Source of the DNA: Micromonospora echinospora
GTDB taxonomy: Bacteria > Actinomycetota > Actinomycetes > Mycobacteriales > Micromonosporaceae
Assembly: GCF_900091495.1 (NCBI RefSeq)
Contig: NZ_LT607413.1
Span: forward strand, 4,851,001 to 4,915,000
Direction: 5' to 3'
DNA: 64,000 nucleotides
Positions 33,094 to 41,950 of the stretch are shown one piece after another (the stretch's first letter is position 1; every line of letters begins with the position of its first letter). The position numbers were made by a program, and so were the translations under genes. Below the pieces are notes generated by a model that saw only the letters and a program-made list of their open reading frames with translations, searched no databases and was not told the origin of the DNA.

Positions 33094-34286
33094 TGGGCGT
33101 GCACGCGCTGAGGAACCCGGTCGCCATCGTCGGCATGGCCTGTACGACCTTCGGCGAGCACTGGGACCGCTCGGTGGACGACCTCCTGGTCGAGGCGACC
33201 CACGGCGCCGTCGACAGCGTGCCTGGCCTGGAGCTGGAGCAGGTCGACGCGTTCTGGCTCGGATCCATGATCTCCGGGGTCTCCGGGCTGACCCTGACCC
33301 GACCGCTCGGCCTGGCGCACAAGCCGGTCACCCGGGTGGAGAACATGTGCGCCACCGGCTCGGAGGCCTTCCGCAACGCCTGCTACGCCGTCTCCTCCGG
33401 TGCCTACGACATGGTGATGGCGGTGGGCGGGGAGAAGCTCAAGGACGCCGGCTACTCCGGCCTGGAGATGCCGAGCGTGCCCAACGACGGCACGCCGCCG
33501 GTGCTGAGCGCGCCGGCCATGTACTCGATGATCGTGCCGGCCTACGCGCGCCGGTACGGCGTCAGTCCGGCGCAGATCAAGGAGGCGATGACCCACATCG
33601 CCTGGAAGAACCACGCCAACGGCGCACTGAACCCGCGCGCGCAGTTCCGCAAGGCGCTGCCGAAGGAGACGATCGCCGCCGCCCCCGTGCTGGCCGGTGA
33701 CCTCAGCGTCTTCGACTGCTCGGGGGTCGCCGACGGCGGCGCGGCGGCGGTGATCGTGCGGGCCGAGGACGCCCTGAGGTACACCGACCGTCCGCTGTAC
33801 GTGCACGCGCTGGCGTTGGACGCGGGGGCCGGCACCGGCCGCAACGACAGTGACTACGACTACTCCGACCTGGCGGAGTCGCGCGCCTCGGCGCGGGCGG
33901 CGTACGCCCAGGCGGGGATCACCGACCCGGCCACCGAGATCTCCCTGGCCGAGGTGCACGACTGCTTCACGCCGACCGAGCTGGTGCTGATGGAGGAGCT
34001 GGGCTTCTCCGCTCCCGGGACGGCCTGGCGCGACGTGCTCGACGGGCGGTACGACCGTGGCGGGGCGCTGCCGGTCAACGTCGACGGCGGGCTCAAGAGC
34101 TTCGGTCACCCCATCGGGGCCAGCGGTCTGCGAATGCTGTTCGAGATGTGGTTGCAGTTCCGGGGCGAGGCCGGTGAACGCCAGGTGCCCACCGAAGGCT
34201 TCGGTCTGGTGCAGAACCAGGGCGGCAGTCCCGGTGACCTGGTCTCCGCCGTCACGATCGTCTCGTCGCGCCGGCCGACGACGTGA
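33093..34286 (+). CDS. Thiolase, SCP-x type acetyl-CoA acetyltransferase
   Basis: This 397-residue thiolase has nucleophilic Cys86 (ENMCATGSEAF), the EVHDCFTPTE element and GGLKSFGHPIGASG with the general-base His; a Cys in HDCF is the usual second cysteine region. All residues for thiolytic chain shortening are present. ATG 33093 overlaps the stop of the HMG-CoA-synthase-like/DUF35 gene, so the two proteins probably form a complex. A role in releasing acetyl- or propionyl-CoA from a CoA-bound ring or side chain is inferred. Confidence 0.91.
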   Translation: MGVHALRNPVAIVGMACTTFGEHWDRSVDDLLVEATHGAVDSVPGLELEQVDAFWLGSMISGVSGLTLTRPLGLAHKPVTRVENMCATGSEAFRNACYAVSSGAYDMVMAVGGEKLKDAGYSGLEMPSVPNDGTPPVLSAPAMYSMIVPAYARRYGVSPAQIKEAMTHIAWKNHANGALNPRAQFRKALPKETIAAAPVLAGDLSVFDCSGVADGGAAAVIVRAEDALRYTDRPLYVHALALDAGAGTGRNDSDYDYSDLAESRASARAAYAQAGITDPATEISLAEVHDCFTPTELVLMEELGFSAPGTAWRDVLDGRYDRGGALPVNVDGGLKSFGHPIGASGLRMLFEMWLQFRGEAGERQVPTEGFGLVQNQGGSPGDLVSAVTIVSSRRPTT

Positions 34287-34332
34287 GTCCGGGTGGGTCG
34301 GGGGAGCGGCCGCGCCGTCTCGCGGTCACTCC

Positions 34333-34346
34333 AGCAAGCGCTTGAG
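34333..34346. promoter_or_regulatory. KstR2-type operator at the regulator gene
   Basis: AGCAAGCGCTTGAG matches AnCAAGnnCTTGnT at all but the last position. It overlaps the presumed promoter and start of the TetR gene, suggesting autoregulation. Confidence 0.7.
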
Positions 34347-34366
34347 ATGTGGAATCATGTCGGACT

Positions 34367-34996
34367 ATGTCAGGGAGTGGGAAGCAAGTGAGTACGAGGC
34401 GGCGGCGATCGACGGGGTCGCCGACGGGGGTGGCCCGCAAGGAGTTGATCGTCCGCGCGGCGGCGAAGGTGTTTGCGGAGAAGGGCTTCGCCAACGCCAC
34501 CGTCCGGGACATCGCGGACGAGGCAGACATGCTCTCCGGCAGCCTCTACTACTACTTCGACTCCAAGGAGGCGATGGTCGAGGAGGTCCTCGCGGCCTAC
34601 CTCGACCTCACGGTGACCGGCTACCAGCGAGCCGCCGACGAGCTGGCGGACCCGGTGGAGGCGCTGCACAAGCTGGTCTCGCTGGCGCTGCACGGCCTGG
34701 TGCAGTACCGGGCGGAGGTCACGATCCTGCAGAACGACTGGCACAGCATCCGTCCGATCGAGAGCATCGTGCGGCGTCAGCGCGAGGTCGAGACGATCTG
34801 GCTGGGCACCCTCGAGCGCGGGGTGGCCGCCGGCGTCTTCCGGTCCGATCTGGACCTCCGCATGGTGTACCGGACGCTCATGGGTGCCATCCAGGCGGTG
34901 ATCCGCTGGTTCGACCCGCGCGGCAAGGTCAGCGTGGACGAGGTGATCGAGGTGCAGAGCGCGATCCTGCTCGACGGCATCCGCAGCAGCCGCTGA
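34367..34996 (+). CDS. kstR2: TetR-family regulator, KstR2-like
   Basis: The protein from ATG 34367 is 209 residues (an upstream GTG at 34349 adds six). An N-terminal HTH reads KVFAEKGFANATVRDIADEA, then MLSGSLYYYFDSKEAMVEEVL. Both this segment and the ligand-domain features (ILQNDWHS, VYRTLMGAIQAVIRWFDP) resemble mycobacterial KstR2, which represses cholesterol C/D-ring genes and is released by a CoA-thioester metabolite. The operator consensus for KstR2, AnCAAGnnCTTGnT, occurs repeatedly in this island, including at its own start. It is therefore taken as the master repressor; its inducer may differ. Confidence 0.85.
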   Translation: MSGSGKQVSTRRRRSTGSPTGVARKELIVRAAAKVFAEKGFANATVRDIADEADMLSGSLYYYFDSKEAMVEEVLAAYLDLTVTGYQRAADELADPVEALHKLVSLALHGLVQYRAEVTILQNDWHSIRPIESIVRRQREVETIWLGTLERGVAAGVFRSDLDLRMVYRTLMGAIQAVIRWFDPRGKVSVDEVIEVQSAILLDGIRSSR

Positions 34997-35070
34997 GGGC
35001 GGTGTGCCCGGCGACGACCACCAGGTCGCCCGCCCCCGCTCGGCGCCCGGTCGCAGGCTCTCCTCTGCAT

Positions 35071-35084
35071 AGCAAGCATTTGCT
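35071..35084. promoter_or_regulatory. KstR2-type operator (one mismatch)
   Basis: AGCAAGCATTTGCT differs from AnCAAGnnCTTGnT by one core base. It is placed just upstream of the ribosome-binding site GAGGAGGCAG of the acyl-CoA dehydrogenase gene. Confidence 0.7.
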
Positions 35085-35101
35085 GTATTCGAGGAGGCAG
35101 G

Positions 35102-36244
35102 GTGTCTGATCGGTTCGTCCTGAGCGCCGAGTTCGACCCGGTGATCGCCCGGTACCTGCGACAGCAGGCGCCGGTGGAGCGCAACCGCGCCCAGGGTGGG
35201 AAGCTGCCCGACCTCTGGTCCGGCCTGGTCCACGAGGTCGGCGTGGTCGGCCTGCTGGTGCCGGAGCACCTGGGTGGGCAGGGCGCCGGCCCGCTGGAGC
35301 TCGGCAGCGCCCTGCGCGAGGCCGGTCGCCAGGGCTGGTCCGGCCCGTTGGCGGCCACCGCCGGCGTGGCCGTCGCGCTCCTGGCCGCCGTCGACCCCGA
35401 CGACGACAGCGGCCTGCGCTCCGCGATCGCGCAGGGACGCGTCGTCGTGCCCGCCCTCACGCAGGACCGTCGCGGCGAGAGTCTGGAGACCACCGTGCGG
35501 TACGCCGACGGGAGGATCCGGGGGCACCGCACCTTCGTCGACAGCGGTACGCACGCGGCCGAGTTCCTCCTCCCGGTACGCGCCGGTGACGAGACGGCGC
35601 TGGCCGTGGTGGAGCGCGCGACGGCAGGTGTGGCCGTACGGCCTCAGGAGGCCGTCGACCCCGGGCGGGGCCTGGCGACGCTCGACCTGGCCGACGTTCC
35701 GGCGCGGGTGCTCGCGCGCGGCCCACAGGTCGACTCCGCCGTCGAGGAGGCCTGGCGTCTCGGTGCGCTGCTGGTCGCCGCCGACGCGGTCGGTGCCACG
35801 GAGCGCGCCTTCGAGTTGGCCCTCGCGTACGCCGACACCCGCCGGCAGTTCGGCCGCCCGATCGGCGGCTTCCAGGTCGTCAAGCACAAGCTCGTCGAGA
35901 TGTACGCCGAGCTGGAGCTCGCGCGGAGCGCCCTGCGGGAGGCGCTGCGGATGGCCGACGCCCGGCTCCCCGGCTGGCCGGGTGCCGCCGCCGCGGCGAA
36001 GTCCGTGGTGGGCGACGGCTCGACCCATGTCCTGCGCGAGGCGATCCAGGTGCACGGCGGCATCGGGTTCACCTGGGAACACGAGTTGACCCACCACTTC
36101 CGGCGAGTGATGGCCTGCCGTGCCCTCTACGGGACGCCGGCCGCGCACCGTCGCAGCGTCGCCGCCGAACGAGGGCTCGTGAGCGACGTCCCCGCGTGCG
36201 TGGCGCCACGTGCGGCCGGCCCGCGCACCCGCGTCACGCGTTGA
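35102..36244 (+). CDS. Acyl-CoA dehydrogenase (heteromeric subunit type)
   Basis: This 380-residue ACAD starts at GTG 35102 with GAGGAGG 8 nt upstream. It has VGVVGLLVPEHLGGQGAGPLELG, then a C-terminal half with YADTRRQFGRPIGGFQVVKHKLVEMY and QVHGGIGFTWEHELTHHFRR. The mid-domain FAD-binding signature (SEPGAGSD) is absent. This is the pattern of the partner subunit in the alpha2-beta2 ACADs of steroid degradation (ChsE and FadE26-34 type). The partner could be the ACAD at 30341 or another one in the island. Confidence 0.9.
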   Translation: MSDRFVLSAEFDPVIARYLRQQAPVERNRAQGGKLPDLWSGLVHEVGVVGLLVPEHLGGQGAGPLELGSALREAGRQGWSGPLAATAGVAVALLAAVDPDDDSGLRSAIAQGRVVVPALTQDRRGESLETTVRYADGRIRGHRTFVDSGTHAAEFLLPVRAGDETALAVVERATAGVAVRPQEAVDPGRGLATLDLADVPARVLARGPQVDSAVEEAWRLGALLVAADAVGATERAFELALAYADTRRQFGRPIGGFQVVKHKLVEMYAELELARSALREALRMADARLPGWPGAAAAAKSVVGDGSTHVLREAIQVHGGIGFTWEHELTHHFRRVMACRALYGTPAAHRRSVAAERGLVSDVPACVAPRAAGPRTRVTR

Positions 36245-36320
36245 TCCCCGGCGCCGACCCGGCGCCGGTCGAGGACCAGTCACCCCTCGCGGCTCCGCCG
36301 CACGTTCAAGGAGGTCAGTC

Positions 36321-37196
36321 ATGCCGGTGGATCCCTCGCGGGTCGGGACGACGGTCGGGCCCCGGGCCGTCGACTGGACCGAGCGCGACAGCCTGCTCTA
36401 CGCCCTCGCCGTCGGTGCCGGCCAGCGGGACCCGCTCGCCGAGCTCGCGTTCACCACGGAGAACTCCGAGGGGGTGGCCCAACAGGTCGTCCCGAGCTTC
36501 GCCGTGGTGCTCGGGTTCGGGGAGGGGCTCCCGGACGTCGGAGAGTACGACCCGACCCGCGCGGTCCACGCGGAGCAGGAGATGTTCCTGACCGGTCCGC
36601 TACCGGCCAGGGGGCGGGCGTGGGCGACCACCACGGTCACCGACGTCTGGGACAAGGGCCGGGACGCGATCGTGTGGACCGAGACCACACTGGTCGACGC
36701 CGGCACCGACCGGCTGCTGGCACGCTGCCGTACCGGTGCGTTCCTCGGTGGCGCCGGTGGCTTCGGCGGCGAGCGCGGCAGCAGCCCGTCGTGGGAGCTG
36801 CCCGACCGGGCGCCCGACGTGGAGGTGACCGTGTCGACCCGACCCGAGCAGGCGCTGCTCTACCGCCTGACCGGTGACCGCAACCCGCTGCACTCCGACC
36901 CGGCGTTCGCGGCCCGCGGCGGGTTCGCCCGTCCGATCCTGCACGGGCTCTGCACCTACGGCTACACCACCCGGATCCTCGTCAACGAACTCGCCGGTGC
37001 CGACGCGGGCCGACTCGCGTCCGTCCGTGGCAGGTTCACCCGCCCGGTCTTCCCCGGTGACGACCTGGTGATCCGCGCCTGGCGGACGGAGGACGACTCG
37101 GAGGTGCTCTTCCGGACCACGAACTCCGCCGGTGAACCGGTGCTCGACCGCGGCGTCGTCGGCCTGCGGCCCGGCACCGACGGCGGCGGTCGGTAG
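36321..37196 (+). CDS. MaoC-like double-hotdog enoyl-CoA hydratase
   Basis: This 291-residue protein resembles the C-terminal hydratase-2 part of peroxisomal multifunctional enzyme 2. It has an N-terminal hotdog and a C-terminal one with RLTGDRNPLHSDPAFAARGGF and RPILHGLCTYGYT. The Asp/His pair of the hydratase-2 motif is present. It would add water to a 2-enoyl-CoA to give the (R)-3-hydroxyacyl-CoA, a substrate for the MFE2-like SDR at 54139. ATG 36321 follows AAGGAGGTCAGTC. Confidence 0.92.
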   Translation: MPVDPSRVGTTVGPRAVDWTERDSLLYALAVGAGQRDPLAELAFTTENSEGVAQQVVPSFAVVLGFGEGLPDVGEYDPTRAVHAEQEMFLTGPLPARGRAWATTTVTDVWDKGRDAIVWTETTLVDAGTDRLLARCRTGAFLGGAGGFGGERGSSPSWELPDRAPDVEVTVSTRPEQALLYRLTGDRNPLHSDPAFAARGGFARPILHGLCTYGYTTRILVNELAGADAGRLASVRGRFTRPVFPGDDLVIRAWRTEDDSEVLFRTTNSAGEPVLDRGVVGLRPGTDGGGR

Positions 37197-37599
37197 CGGA
37201 TCGGCCGGTGTCACGTGCGCGCCGGTCGCGGCCGGGGGCTCCCCGGTCCGCCGGTGTACGCGGGGGCCTCAGGCCCCTGTCGGGGCGAACATGCGGACGG
37301 CCCCCTCGTCAGTGAGCCGTTCCCGCCTCGGAGCGACCCAGGACCGTGGCCTGAAGGTGACGTCATCACGATGAAACTCAGAGAGGCCCCAGGCCGACCG
37401 GAGTGTCACATACGACGCGACGCGGCCGGTACGTGAGGAGACCGAACGGCACCTGGCTGCCTGCTCACCCGGGGCCGGGCGGGCGGTTTCGGGGATGTGA
37501 CGAGCGGGTCAAGAAGAGGTCTGAACTGCCGTTGACGTGCCACGTGACCCACGCCATACTCGAAATCAATCGCTTGCTTCACAGCCCGAGGTGGTCCCC
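37197..37599. other. Gene-free region with weak hairpin and regulatory site
   Basis: About 400 nt separate the hydratase from the binding-protein gene. It holds a short hairpin (GGGGCC at 37263-37268, GGCCCC at 37272-37277), a likely weak terminator, and the KstR2-type site at 37565-37578. Small frames here lack coding character. Confidence 0.6.
37565..37578. promoter_or_regulatory. KstR2-type operator (one mismatch)
   Basis: Read on the minus strand this is AGCAAGCGATTGAT, one core mismatch from the consensus. It lies 22 nt upstream of the GTG of the first binding-protein gene. Confidence 0.7.
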
Positions 37600-38769
37600 G
37601 TGCAGGTCGCGTCCCGACGGTTCCGCGCTACTGGTCTGGCTGTCGCGACGACCCTGACGGTCGCCGTCGCCGGTTGCGCGTCCGAGGACTCCCCCGGTGG
37701 GGCGGACGAGCGGGTCCTGGTGGGTGCCGCGATCAGCACGTCGGGGCCGGCCGCGTTCGCCGGCGTTCCGGTGCGGCAGGGGATCGAGCTCGCCGTCGAG
37801 CAGGCGAACGCCCGGGGCGTGCTGGGCGACGGGGTCCGGATCGAGCTCAAGACCGTCGACGTCGCCGGCGACCCGGCGGCGGCGATCGCCGCGTACCGGC
37901 AGTTCGAGGCCGACGGCGCTGCCGGCGTCCTCTGCTGCACCCTGGGCAGTGAGGCCGGTGCGCTGCGCCCGGTGATGACCGGGAGCGTCACGCCGGGCGT
38001 GGTGACGGTCTCCATCCTCGACGGCTTGGCCGATCCGCCGCACCTGTTCCGCCCCTTCGAGATCCCCTCCAAGCCTGGCGGCATCTACGACCAGTTCCTC
38101 GACACCGTCATCGGTGCCGCCGGGTTCAGCACGGCCGTGATGGTCGTCAACGACGACAACCAGGCCATGGTGCAGGACTCCCGGGTGTACGCCGACGCGC
38201 TCGGACGCAACAAGGTTCGCCTCCTCGCCCGGATCAACGCGGCGACCGCGACGACCTCCTTCACGAGCGTGGCCACCAGTATCGTGGCGAAGGACCCCGA
38301 CATCGTGGTGGCCAGCACCATCGGGTCCTCCACCGCGGCCCTGGCGCGGTCCCTACGGGAACGCGGCTACGACAAGCCCATCGTCTCCAACGTCGGTGCC
38401 GACAGCGCCGCCGCGTACAAGGCGTCGGCGGGGACGATGGCAGGAACCATCTTCCCGACGCCCTACCACGCCGACTTCCCGGTCAACGAGGCCGGAGCCG
38501 CCTTCGCGAAGGACTACCAGGCGGCCTACGGCTCGAAACCGGACATGTTCGCCGCCCATGGATACACCGCCGCGCAGATGCTGATCACGGCGATCGCCGA
38601 CGCGGACAACCACGATCCGGAAGCGGTCGGCAGGGCCCTGTCGGCGCTCGGGAGCATGGAGAGCGTCTACGGCGGTCTGACCTTCACGGGCGGTCAGGCC
38701 GCAGTCGAGGAATCCGCACGCCACCTCGTGTGGGGTGCCGACGCCAGGATCACGGAGTGGGGGCGCTGA
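37600..38769 (+). CDS. Branched-chain amino acid type ABC substrate-binding lipoprotein
   Basis: This 389-residue protein from GTG 37600 has a signal sequence with a lipobox (AVAGC) and a Peripla_BP_6/LivK-like body: GAAISTSGPAAFAGVPVRQGIELAVEQAN, VLCCTLGSEAGALRP, and PDMFAAHGYTAAQMLITAI. LivK-type receptors bind amino acids, amides, aromatic acids or other small carboxylates. Its position in a CoA-catabolic regulon suggests a substrate acid. The longer frame from 37537 would place residues ahead of the signal peptide and is rejected. It is paralogous to the gene at 38919, and the permeases are at 50757-54087. Confidence 0.9.
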   Translation: MQVASRRFRATGLAVATTLTVAVAGCASEDSPGGADERVLVGAAISTSGPAAFAGVPVRQGIELAVEQANARGVLGDGVRIELKTVDVAGDPAAAIAAYRQFEADGAAGVLCCTLGSEAGALRPVMTGSVTPGVVTVSILDGLADPPHLFRPFEIPSKPGGIYDQFLDTVIGAAGFSTAVMVVNDDNQAMVQDSRVYADALGRNKVRLLARINAATATTSFTSVATSIVAKDPDIVVASTIGSSTAALARSLRERGYDKPIVSNVGADSAAAYKASAGTMAGTIFPTPYHADFPVNEAGAAFAKDYQAAYGSKPDMFAAHGYTAAQMLITAIADADNHDPEAVGRALSALGSMESVYGGLTFTGGQAAVEESARHLVWGADARITEWGR

Positions 38770-38918
38770 CGCGCGTACCGCACCCGAACCAGCCGTGAGA
38801 AGTGTTTCGAGACCCGGCCTCGCAGGCTCGTCGACCGGGACCCCCGGGCTGAACACCCGACCGCATCAGACGCCGGTACGGAATGCCAGCTCATCCACTG
38901 TGGGAAGAAGGGAACGTC

Positions 38919-40094
38919 ATGGTCAATCGTCGAGGAGGGGTGCCTCGTCGCATCCTCGTCGCCGGCGTCGCGTTGCTGACCGCAGTCACGAGCGCGGCCT
39001 GCAGCAGCAGCGCCGAGAGTTCCGGTGAAGGTTCGACCTACCTGGTCGGTTTCCCCGCGCTGGCCTCGGGCCCGGCCGCCTTCGCCGGGGTGCCGATCGT
39101 CAACGGCGCCAAGCTCGCGGTCAAGGAGATCAACGATTCCGGTTTCCTGGGCGAGGGCGTCAAGATCGAGCTGAAGTCCGGGGACATCAAGAGCGACCCG
39201 GCGCAGGCCATCGCGCAGTACCGGCAGTACGTCGCCGACGGGGCGAGCGCCATCCTGTGTTGCGGGCTCTCGTCCGAGGCCGGCGCGCTCGCTCCGGTGA
39301 TCAAGCAGTCCAAGGTTCCGGGGATCGTCACCTCGGCGATCCTGCCGGGCCTCGCCGAGCCGCCGTACGTCTTCCGGCCGGTGATCATCCCCTCGGAGCC
39401 CGGCGGACTGTACGACCAGTTCATCGACGACGTCGTGCCGGCTGCCGGCGTCCGGACCGCGGTCCTCGTGGTCACCGCGGACAACGACGGCATGGCCAAG
39501 GACGCCACCATCTGGGAGGCGGCGCTCAAACGCAACGGCGTCAACGTGGTGAAGCGGATCAACACCCAGTCCGCCGACACCAACTACACCCAGGCCGCCA
39601 CCGAGATCCAGTCGCTGAACCCGGATGCGGTGGTCAGCTCCATGCTCGGCACGCCGTCGGCACTGGTGGCGCGGGCGCTGCGCGAGCGCGGTTACGAGAA
39701 GCCGATCCTGGCCAACTACGGAGTCGACAGCGCCAAGCTGTACGAGACCTCGGGCGGCGGACTGCGGAACACGATCTTCTTCGCGCCGTTCCACGCCGAG
39801 CAGACCGACAACGAGGTCGCCCGTCGGTTCGTCGGGCTCTACCAGAAGGAGTACGGGTCGCTCCCGGACATGTACGGCGCGCAGGGCTACACCGCGATGT
39901 GGCTCGTCGCCGAGGCCCTCAAGGCCGCTGGTGACGGCAAGCCGGAGGCGGTGTCCACGGCGCTCGCCGGGATCTCGCAGCTCGACACGGTCTACGGCCC
40001 GGTCAGCTACGAGGGCGGCCAGGCGCGGATGAAGGCGAAGGCCACCTACCTGCAGTGGTCCACGGACGGGAAGATCGCCGGCTGGACCGGCTGA
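38919..40094 (+). CDS. Branched-chain amino acid type ABC substrate-binding lipoprotein
   Basis: This 391-residue LivK-like receptor has a lipobox at AACSSS, a body with FPALASGPAAFAGVPIVNGAKLAV, ILCCGLSSEAGALAPV and DMYGAQGYTAMWLVAEAL, and the same unusual CC in the second strand as its upstream paralogue. The two probably arose by tandem duplication and may bind two related ligands for one Liv channel. ATG 38919 follows AGAAGGGAACGTC. A GC-rich hairpin follows its stop. Confidence 0.92.
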   Translation: MVNRRGGVPRRILVAGVALLTAVTSAACSSSAESSGEGSTYLVGFPALASGPAAFAGVPIVNGAKLAVKEINDSGFLGEGVKIELKSGDIKSDPAQAIAQYRQYVADGASAILCCGLSSEAGALAPVIKQSKVPGIVTSAILPGLAEPPYVFRPVIIPSEPGGLYDQFIDDVVPAAGVRTAVLVVTADNDGMAKDATIWEAALKRNGVNVVKRINTQSADTNYTQAATEIQSLNPDAVVSSMLGTPSALVARALRERGYEKPILANYGVDSAKLYETSGGGLRNTIFFAPFHAEQTDNEVARRFVGLYQKEYGSLPDMYGAQGYTAMWLVAEALKAAGDGKPEAVSTALAGISQLDTVYGPVSYEGGQARMKAKATYLQWSTDGKIAGWTG

Positions 40095-40111
40095 CGACAG
40101 GTCACGCGGCA

Positions 40112-40142
40112 GTGGGCCCGGCGCAACTCCGGCCGGGCCCAC
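40112..40142. terminator. Hairpin terminator after the binding-protein gene
   Basis: GTGGGCCCGGC (40112-40122) and GCCGGGCCCAC (40132-40142) form a perfect 11-bp stem with a 9-nt loop, starting 18 nt after the stop. Confidence 0.75.
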
Positions 40143-40217
40143 CCACGACGTCGCGGCACCCGCCGTACCCCCCGATCGCGGACGTTCACCCCGCGCTCGG
40201 CCGACGAAGGAGACGGG

Positions 40218-41006
40218 ATGGACATCGGCATAGCCTGCGCTTTCGAGTCGAGACAGGCCGGCTCGTTGCGGGAGGCGATCCGAGCGGCGGCGCTCGCCGC
40301 CGAGGACGAGGGCTTCGCCTCCTGGTGGGGTCTGGGTGACCGGGAGGTCGCGCAGACCGCCTCGCACGACGCGACCCTGGGCTTGTACTGCGTCGCCCGG
40401 GCCACCCGACGGATCCGACTCGGTCTGGCCGGAGACGTGCTCGCGGCGCGAGCCGCAGCGGTGCGCGCCAAGCAACTGGCAAGTCTCGACTGGTTCGCCG
40501 GCGGACGGTTGGAGCTCGGCGTCGACCTCGATGCGCCCTCCGCCGACCTGCTCGAACCCGGTGCCGACGTCGCCGACCCGGTCGGCCGTTCGCTGGACCG
40601 GCTGGCCGCGATGGAGGCGCTGTGGACCCAGCGCCGAGCAGCGGTCAGCTCACCGACCGTCAGCTTCTCGGGCGCCATCGCGAACCCGAAGCCGGTGGGG
40701 GAGCGCCGCCTCACCGTCCACCTGCGCCACCCCGGTGCACTGGTCCTGCGTCGGGTCCTCGAAACCCGGGGCCGGATCGAGGCGTGGGCGGCGTGGCGGC
40801 TGGACCCGGCGGCGCTCGACGCGGCGTTGGCTGAGCTACGGGACGCGTCGGGGGCGGAGCCGGGACCGGTCCGTCGGACCTGGTTCGTCGACGCCCACCT
40901 GGTGCCGACGAGCCGGGCGGTGGCGGCGGACGTCGGCATCGACGAGCTGGTGGCCGTCTTCGACCGCATTCCCGAGCCCGCCGCGCTGGCGGAGGTGGCC
41001 GGATGA
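40218..41006 (+). CDS. LLM-like protein, short
   Basis: This 262-residue protein keeps the LLM beginning (MDIGIACAFESR, AAEDEGFASWWGLGDREV), then RIRLGLAGDVLAARAAAVRAKQLASLDWFAGGRLELGVDL. It is about 50-90 residues shorter than usual, and the C-terminal sheet is poorly conserved. The ATG follows GAAGGAGACGGG. Its stop overlaps the next LLM gene (ATGA, 41003-41006), suggesting that the two form a heterodimer like luciferase subunits. It may be a non-catalytic partner. Confidence 0.82.
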   Translation: MDIGIACAFESRQAGSLREAIRAAALAAEDEGFASWWGLGDREVAQTASHDATLGLYCVARATRRIRLGLAGDVLAARAAAVRAKQLASLDWFAGGRLELGVDLDAPSADLLEPGADVADPVGRSLDRLAAMEALWTQRRAAVSSPTVSFSGAIANPKPVGERRLTVHLRHPGALVLRRVLETRGRIEAWAAWRLDPAALDAALAELRDASGAEPGPVRRTWFVDAHLVPTSRAVAADVGIDELVAVFDRIPEPAALAEVAG

Positions 41007-41950
41007 ACGACAGCGGCGTCATCGGCGCCCGGGGGCGGGTCGAGATCGGGTTGGTCGACCTCTTCGACGGCAGCCCGGAGCGTGATCTCGCCTTCATGAC
41101 GCAGTTCGCCCGGGCGGTGGAGAACGCCGGGTTCGATGGCATCTGGCTGCCAGAGCACATGCTTTTCTTCGAGCGGTACGACTCGGTCTATCCGTACCCG
41201 GAGGCACCCCTGGCGGCCAGACCGGACGTCAAGGAGCGGCACAACAAGGTCGTCCAGGGCAAGGCCCAGGTGGAGACGGCGCCCGACCAGGGCCTGCTGG
41301 ACATCTTCCAGACCGCGGTCGAGGTGTGCGCGGCCACGACGAGGCTGCGTTTCGGCAGCTCGGTGCTGCTGCTGCCGCTGCGCAACCCGCGCATCCTCGC
41401 CCGCGAGGCCCTCACCGTGGCCGAGCTGACCGGCGGCCGGTTCGACCTCGGCGTCGGGGTGGGCTGGTCGGCCGAGGAGTTCGCCGCCTGCGAGTCCGAC
41501 TTCAGGACCCGTGGCAGGCGTTGCGAACAACTGGTCCGTGCCCTGACTGACGCGTGGGGCGGCGGTGACCGGGCCGGGCCCGCACTGCCGGTCGGCATCC
41601 GGGCTCCCCGGGTCCTCGTCGGTGGGCACTCGGCCGCGGCGATCCGCCGGGCGGGGACGGTGGCGGACGGCTGGTACCCCTGGAACCTGACCCCCGCGGA
41701 GCTGGCCGACGGCCTGCGGACGCTGGAGCACCACGTCGAAGCGTCCGGTCGTAGCCGGGACGACCTGCACGTGATCGCCGGCTTCCGGGGCGTCGGTGAG
41801 CTCTCCGATCTGCCGGAGATCGTCCGGCGCTATGCCGAACTCGGCGTCGACGGAATCAACATCTCGCTGCGGATGACGGTGGACAACTACGGCGAGGTGC
41901 TGGCCGAGGCGGCGGACGCACTCGGCCTTGGCGGGGGAGACGCGCGATGA
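41003..41950 (+). CDS. LLM class F420/FMN-dependent oxidoreductase
   Basis: This 315-residue protein has the standard LLM elements: GFDGIWLPEHMLFFERYDSVYPY, FGSSVLLLPLRNPRILAREALTVAELTGGRFDLGVGVGW and SAEEFAA. The sequence type resembles the TIGR03619 F420-dependent group. The ATG overlaps the short LLM upstream, and the stop overlaps the acyl-CoA dehydrogenase downstream (ATGA, 41947-41950), so it is in a tight operon. An alpha-subunit role together with the short LLM is possible. Confidence 0.91.
   Translation: MNDSGVIGARGRVEIGLVDLFDGSPERDLAFMTQFARAVENAGFDGIWLPEHMLFFERYDSVYPYPEAPLAARPDVKERHNKVVQGKAQVETAPDQGLLDIFQTAVEVCAATTRLRFGSSVLLLPLRNPRILAREALTVAELTGGRFDLGVGVGWSAEEFAACESDFRTRGRRCEQLVRALTDAWGGGDRAGPALPVGIRAPRVLVGGHSAAAIRRAGTVADGWYPWNLTPAELADGLRTLEHHVEASGRSRDDLHVIAGFRGVGELSDLPEIVRRYAELGVDGINISLRMTVDNYGEVLAEAADALGLGGGDAR

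Noticed and set aside
38694-40475. A 593-codon minus-strand frame opposite the second binding protein
   Set aside because: The plus strand encodes a clear LivK-like lipoprotein with its ribosome-binding site; the antisense frame shows no domain.
40046-41770. A 574-codon minus-strand frame
   Set aside because: It is antisense to the overlapping LLM pair and has low-complexity Arg/Ser/Pro composition.
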